Part shown: positions 6,264-8,418 of the stretch, piece after piece
Numbering within the stretch: the first letter of the stretch is position 1
Layout: every line of letters starts with the position of its first letter
Assembly: GCA_017616925.1 (NCBI GenBank)
Contig: JAFZXG010000077.1
Location: forward strand, 1-8,418
DNA length: 8,418 nt
DNA from: Clostridia bacterium
GTDB lineage: Bacteria; Bacillota; Clostridia; Christensenellales; Borkfalkiaceae
Direction: 5' to 3'
Made by a program: the position numbers and the translations under genes
Notes under the pieces: generated by a model
The model's input: only the letters and a program-made list of their open reading frames with translations
Databases searched by the model: none
Told to the model about the DNA's origin: nothing

Positions 6264-6965
6264 ATGCAATATTCGGCAGAAGTAAAGAATATGTGCTGCG
6301 TAAAAAAAGGCCCGCATCACGGTCCTGCGCCGATCCCGGAAGAAGGAAAATGGATAGAGGCGAAAGAGATAAAAGACATTTCGGCTTATACTCACGGCGT
6401 AGGCTGGTGTGCACCGCAGCAGGGCGCGTGCAAACTCTCTTTGAACGTTAAAAACGGCATTATCGAAGAAGCGCTTGTGGAAACGATAGGTTGTTCGGGC
6501 ATGACTCACTCGGCGGCAATGGCTGCGGAAATACTCCCCGGCAAAACGCTTTTGGAAGCGCTGAATACCGACCTTGTGTGCGACGCGATCAACACCGCTA
6601 TGCGCGAACTTTTCTTACAGATAGTCTACGGCAGATCGCAGTCGGCGTTTTCGGACGACGGACTCGTTATCGGCGCGGGCATGGAAGATCTCGGCAAGGG
6701 CGAACGTTCGATGGTCGGCACTATGTACGGCACGAAGGAGAAGGGCGTGAGATACCTTGAAATGACCGAAGGATATTGCACCCGTATGGCGCTTGACGAG
6801 AACAACGAAGTAATAGGTTACGAATTCGTATCTCTCGGCAAGATGACCGACTTTATAAAGAAAGGGCTTTCCCCCAACGAAGCGTACGAAAAGGCGAAAG
6901 GCACTTACGGGCGCTTTAAAAAAGAGGACGGCGCGGTGAAGTATATCGATCCGCGTAAAGAGTAA
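6264..6965 (+). CDS. IscU/NifU-like Fe-S cluster scaffold family protein
   Basis: The first about 130 residues resemble the IscU/NifU N-terminal fold: YTHGVGWCAPQQGACKLSL, then GIIEEALVETIGCSGMTHS, then PGKTLLEALNTD, which parallels IscU 'YGCGSAIASS...GKTLDEAL'. Cysteines are at 11, 12, 49, 56, 77, 106 and 172. C77 aligns with the second IscU ligand. The first ligand region is rearranged (C49/C56 around APQQG) and the HCS third-ligand motif is absent, with C106 the nearest candidate. The C-terminal about 100 residues have no IscU counterpart (GTMYGTKEKGVRYLEMTEGYC, then GLSPNEAYEKAKGTYGRF). The protein has 233 aa, against about 130 for IscU. GGAGG at 6252-6256 supports the start. The GGGtGRT-family gene follows 13 nt later, and as I recall the two families are often neighbours in anaerobes. 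A role in holding or delivering a cluster is inferred. Confidence 0.88.
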   Translation: MQYSAEVKNMCCVKKGPHHGPAPIPEEGKWIEAKEIKDISAYTHGVGWCAPQQGACKLSLNVKNGIIEEALVETIGCSGMTHSAAMAAEILPGKTLLEALNTDLVCDAINTAMRELFLQIVYGRSQSAFSDDGLVIGAGMEDLGKGERSMVGTMYGTKEKGVRYLEMTEGYCTRMALDENNEVIGYEFVSLGKMTDFIKKGLSPNEAYEKAKGTYGRFKKEDGAVKYIDPRKE

Positions 6966-6978
6966 GGAGGCAGATAAA

Positions 6979-7989
6979 ATGGCGCAATTCGAAGGTTATG
7001 AAAGAAGAGAAAAAAAGATTCTCGCCACTTTGAAAGAATACGGCATTTCGTCTATCGACGAGTGCGGTAAAATATGCGAAGGGAAAGGCATTTCGCCTTA
7101 CACCATCACGCAGGAGACACAGCCTATATGTTTTGAAAACGCAAAGTGGGCTTACACCGTGGGCAGCGCGATAGCGATAAAAGCCGCGGAAAAGACGGGC
7201 GATAAGTCGGCTGCGACCGCGGCGGCGAATATCGGCGTGGGTTTACAGAGTTTCTGTATCCCGGGATCCGTTGCGGAAAACAGAAAGGTCGGCTTGGGAC
7301 ACGGAAACTTGGGTAAAATGCTTTTATCCGAAGAGACCGAGTGTTTCTGCTTTTTGGCGGGGCACGAATCTTTCGCGGCGGCGGAAGGCGCGATAAAGAT
7401 CGCCTTAAACGCGAATAAAGTAAGAAATAAACCGTTAAGAGTTATCTTAAACGGTCTCGGCAAGGACGCGGCGTATATAATTTCGAGAATAAACGGCTTT
7501 ACCTACGTCGAAACCAAATTCGATCCCTATGCGGAAGAAGTTACGGTCGTTTACGAAAAGGCGTTTTCTAACAGCGCGAGAGCGAACGTAAAGTGCTACG
7601 GCGCGGATAACGTTCCCGAAGGCGTAGCCATAATGAAACTCGAAAACGTCGGCGTTTCGATAACCGGTAACTCGACCAATCCCACCCGTTTCCAGCACCC
7701 CGTTGCGGGAACTTACAAAAAGTGGTGCGTAGAGAACGGCAAGAGTTATTTCTCGGTGGCGTCCGGCGGTGGCACGGGCAGAACTCTGCACCCCGACAAT
7801 ATGGCGGCAGGTCCTTCCTCTTACGGTATGACCGACACGATGGGCAGGATGCACAGCGACGCGCAGTTCGCGGGCAGTTCTTCCGTACCCGCCCACGTCG
7901 AAATGATGGGCTTAATCGGTATGGGCAACAATCCCATGGTAGGGGCTACGGTCGCTTGCGCGGTCGCAGTCGCCGAAGCGCTTAAATAA
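6979..7989 (+). CDS. GGGtGRT-family protein of unknown function (336 aa)
   Basis: Carries the family-naming motif GGGTGRT at residues 263-269 in SVASGGGTGRTLHPDN, a Gly-rich loop that could hold a phosphate or cofactor (inference only). Other notable segments are ITQETQPICFENAKWAYTVG (about 39-58), AAANIGVGLQSFCIPGSVAENRKVGLGHGNLGKMLL (about 80-115), ECFCFLAGHESFAAAEGA (about 120-137) and a Gly/Met/Ser-rich C-terminus (GPSSYGMTDTMGRMHSDAQF, then GLIGMGNNPMVGATVAC). Several Cys and His residues might bind metal or a cluster. There is no signal peptide, and the Ala-rich C-terminus does not look like a true membrane anchor. AAGGAGG overlaps the stop of the preceding scaffold gene, so the two are one operon. 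I recall the family as widespread in anaerobic Firmicutes and Bacteroidetes with no established function. Confidence 0.93.
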   Translation: MAQFEGYERREKKILATLKEYGISSIDECGKICEGKGISPYTITQETQPICFENAKWAYTVGSAIAIKAAEKTGDKSAATAAANIGVGLQSFCIPGSVAENRKVGLGHGNLGKMLLSEETECFCFLAGHESFAAAEGAIKIALNANKVRNKPLRVILNGLGKDAAYIISRINGFTYVETKFDPYAEEVTVVYEKAFSNSARANVKCYGADNVPEGVAIMKLENVGVSITGNSTNPTRFQHPVAGTYKKWCVENGKSYFSVASGGGTGRTLHPDNMAAGPSSYGMTDTMGRMHSDAQFAGSSSVPAHVEMMGLIGMGNNPMVGATVACAVAVAEALK

Positions 7990-7997
7990 GAAAAACA

Positions 7998-8029
7998 GGC
8001 TTAACGCCCGTATTTAGTGTTCTGAATAC
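7998..8029 (+). repeat. two small hairpins in the 3' untranslated region
   Basis: Between the GGGtGRT gene stop and its terminator lie a weak hairpin (GGC/GCC at about 7998-8008) and a better one: GTATTTAG (8010-8017) pairing with CTGAATAC (8022-8029) around TGTT, with one G-U pair. Neither has a T tract. They may stabilise the mRNA end or be chance. Confidence 0.35.
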
Positions 8030-8031
8030 CT

Positions 8032-8064
8032 AACGCCTTGTCTAAAAAAGACAAGGCGTTTTTT
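8032..8064 (+). terminator. intrinsic terminator of the scaffold/GGGtGRT operon
   Basis: A perfect 12-bp stem (8032-8043 with 8049-8060) closes an A5 loop and is followed by a run of six T residues (8059-8064). It starts about 40 nt after the stop codon at 7987-7989. Confidence 0.93.
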
Positions 8065-8151
8065 ATTATTTGAAAAACAAAAGAAATAATATTTGATAAC
8101 TTATGATGCAATTACCGAAATTTTATGTTAAAATGTTCAAGGAGTGGGAAA

Positions 8152-8418
8152 ATGGAAATTGGCGGTATAATTTCAAAAGCAATAAAAGAAAGCAAGTGGT
8201 TAAACATCTCCTATATCAATAAAAACGGGGAGAATACTTTCTATTGGATTGCCATAAATGATATAGATTTCGAGAGAAAAACGCTTTTCGTTTCTCCGCC
8301 GGGATCGGTTCAAAACCGCTTTGCGGAAATGCCGCCGTCACCAGCAGCGCAAGCACAAGCAGCGCAGGCGAAAGGATCACGGAAAACAATCCGCGCTTTG
8401 CCGTTTCGCTCTTCCTGA
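8152..8418 (+). CDS. N-terminal fragment of an unrecognised, possibly WYL-like protein; probably truncated
   Basis: ATG 8152 follows AAGGAG (8139-8144) at 7 nt and is preferred to ATG 8125, which lies before that site. The first about 47 residues look like real protein with a compact beta-rich pattern: IISKAIKESKWLNISYIN, then FYWIAINDIDFERKTLFV. This recalls WYL-like N-terminal domains that I associate with some large bacterial helicase-like proteins, a guess from pattern only. After about residue 48 the text becomes Ala/Gln/Pro-rich (MPPSPAAQAQAAQAKG) and stops at 8418. Base composition shifts at the same place, from AT-rich to GC-rich. The gene is probably cut short by a rearrangement, or by an assembly join at this edge, rather than being a genuine 88-aa protein. 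Confidence 0.45.
   Translation: MEIGGIISKAIKESKWLNISYINKNGENTFYWIAINDIDFERKTLFVSPPGSVQNRFAEMPPSPAAQAQAAQAKGSRKTIRALPFRSS
8297..8416 (-). other. antisense open frame resembling a membrane segment
   Basis: Read from 8416 on the minus strand, the GC-rich tail gives a basic stretch (RKSETAKRG), about 20 hydrophobic residues (LFSVILSPALLVLALLVTAA), then FPQSGFEPIPAEKRKAFFS, a typical signal-anchor or transmembrane layout. The frame is open to the right edge and continues into the AT-rich segment, stopping at a TGA near 8240. It could be part of a different gene joined to the fragment above. The evidence is a hydrophobicity pattern by eye only. Confidence 0.3.

Noticed and set aside
8093..8134. 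Promoter for the right-edge gene (extended -10 TGTTAAAAT at 8126-8134)
   Set aside because: Transcription would start at about 8141, inside the ribosome binding site, and no -35 lies at a proper distance (TTGATA at 8093 is far too distant).
1..8418. CRISPR arrays, tRNA or rRNA genes, insertion sequences
   Set aside because: I saw no spaced direct repeats, tRNA cloverleaf signatures, rRNA motifs or transposase-like proteins by eye.

Overview
The window looks like chromosomal DNA of an anaerobic, fermentative low-GC-lineage Gram-positive (Clostridia). The signs are an NAD(P)-linked [FeFe]-hydrogenase operon, L27 with a Firmicutes-type N-terminal extension, strong AGGAGG ribosome binding sites, sigma-A-like promoters and many short intrinsic terminators. 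The codon use (GGC/GCG/ATA/TTA mix, moderately high GC) would suit an uncultured gut clostridium, but I cannot place it more finely.

Layout. (1) 1-3219, plus strand: the 3' part of a NuoF/HydB/HndC-type flavoprotein subunit, open at the left edge, followed by a complete 588-aa HydA/HndD catalytic subunit. Together with a NuoE-like subunit, presumably upstream, they would form a cytoplasmic hydrogenase exchanging electrons between H2, NAD(P)H and possibly ferredoxin. (2) A terminator at 3231-3265 that works in both directions separates hydA from the convergent minus-strand trmO (tRNA m6t6A37 methyltransferase). Upstream of trmO is a minus-strand gene for a 143-aa all-helical protein with its own terminator. 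(3) 4502-5297: a strong promoter, a structured leader that is a candidate L21 leader RNA, rplU, rpmA and a strong terminator. The cysteine protease gene prp, usual between rplU and rpmA in Firmicutes, is absent. (4) 5305-6153: an OGG1-like 8-oxoguanine DNA glycosylase that starts 7 nt after the rpmA terminator, with no Shine-Dalgarno. (5) 6194-8064: promoter, IscU/NifU-like scaffold homologue, GGGtGRT-family protein and terminator. This compact two-gene unit has no known function and is the best candidate for an undescribed system here. (6) 8065-8418: an AT-rich segment holding the start of an unrecognised, possibly WYL-like protein. Its reading frame runs into GC-rich sequence that reads better as a membrane protein on the other strand, so a breakpoint is likely near 8290-8300.

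The main oddities are ligand-level changes in both hydrogenase subunits: a Phe in place of a cluster Cys in HydB, and Ser/Cys changes in HydA motifs L1 and L2. Others are the missing prp beside a shortened L27 extension, the terminator placed against ogg, the scaffold/GGGtGRT pair, and the chimeric right edge.
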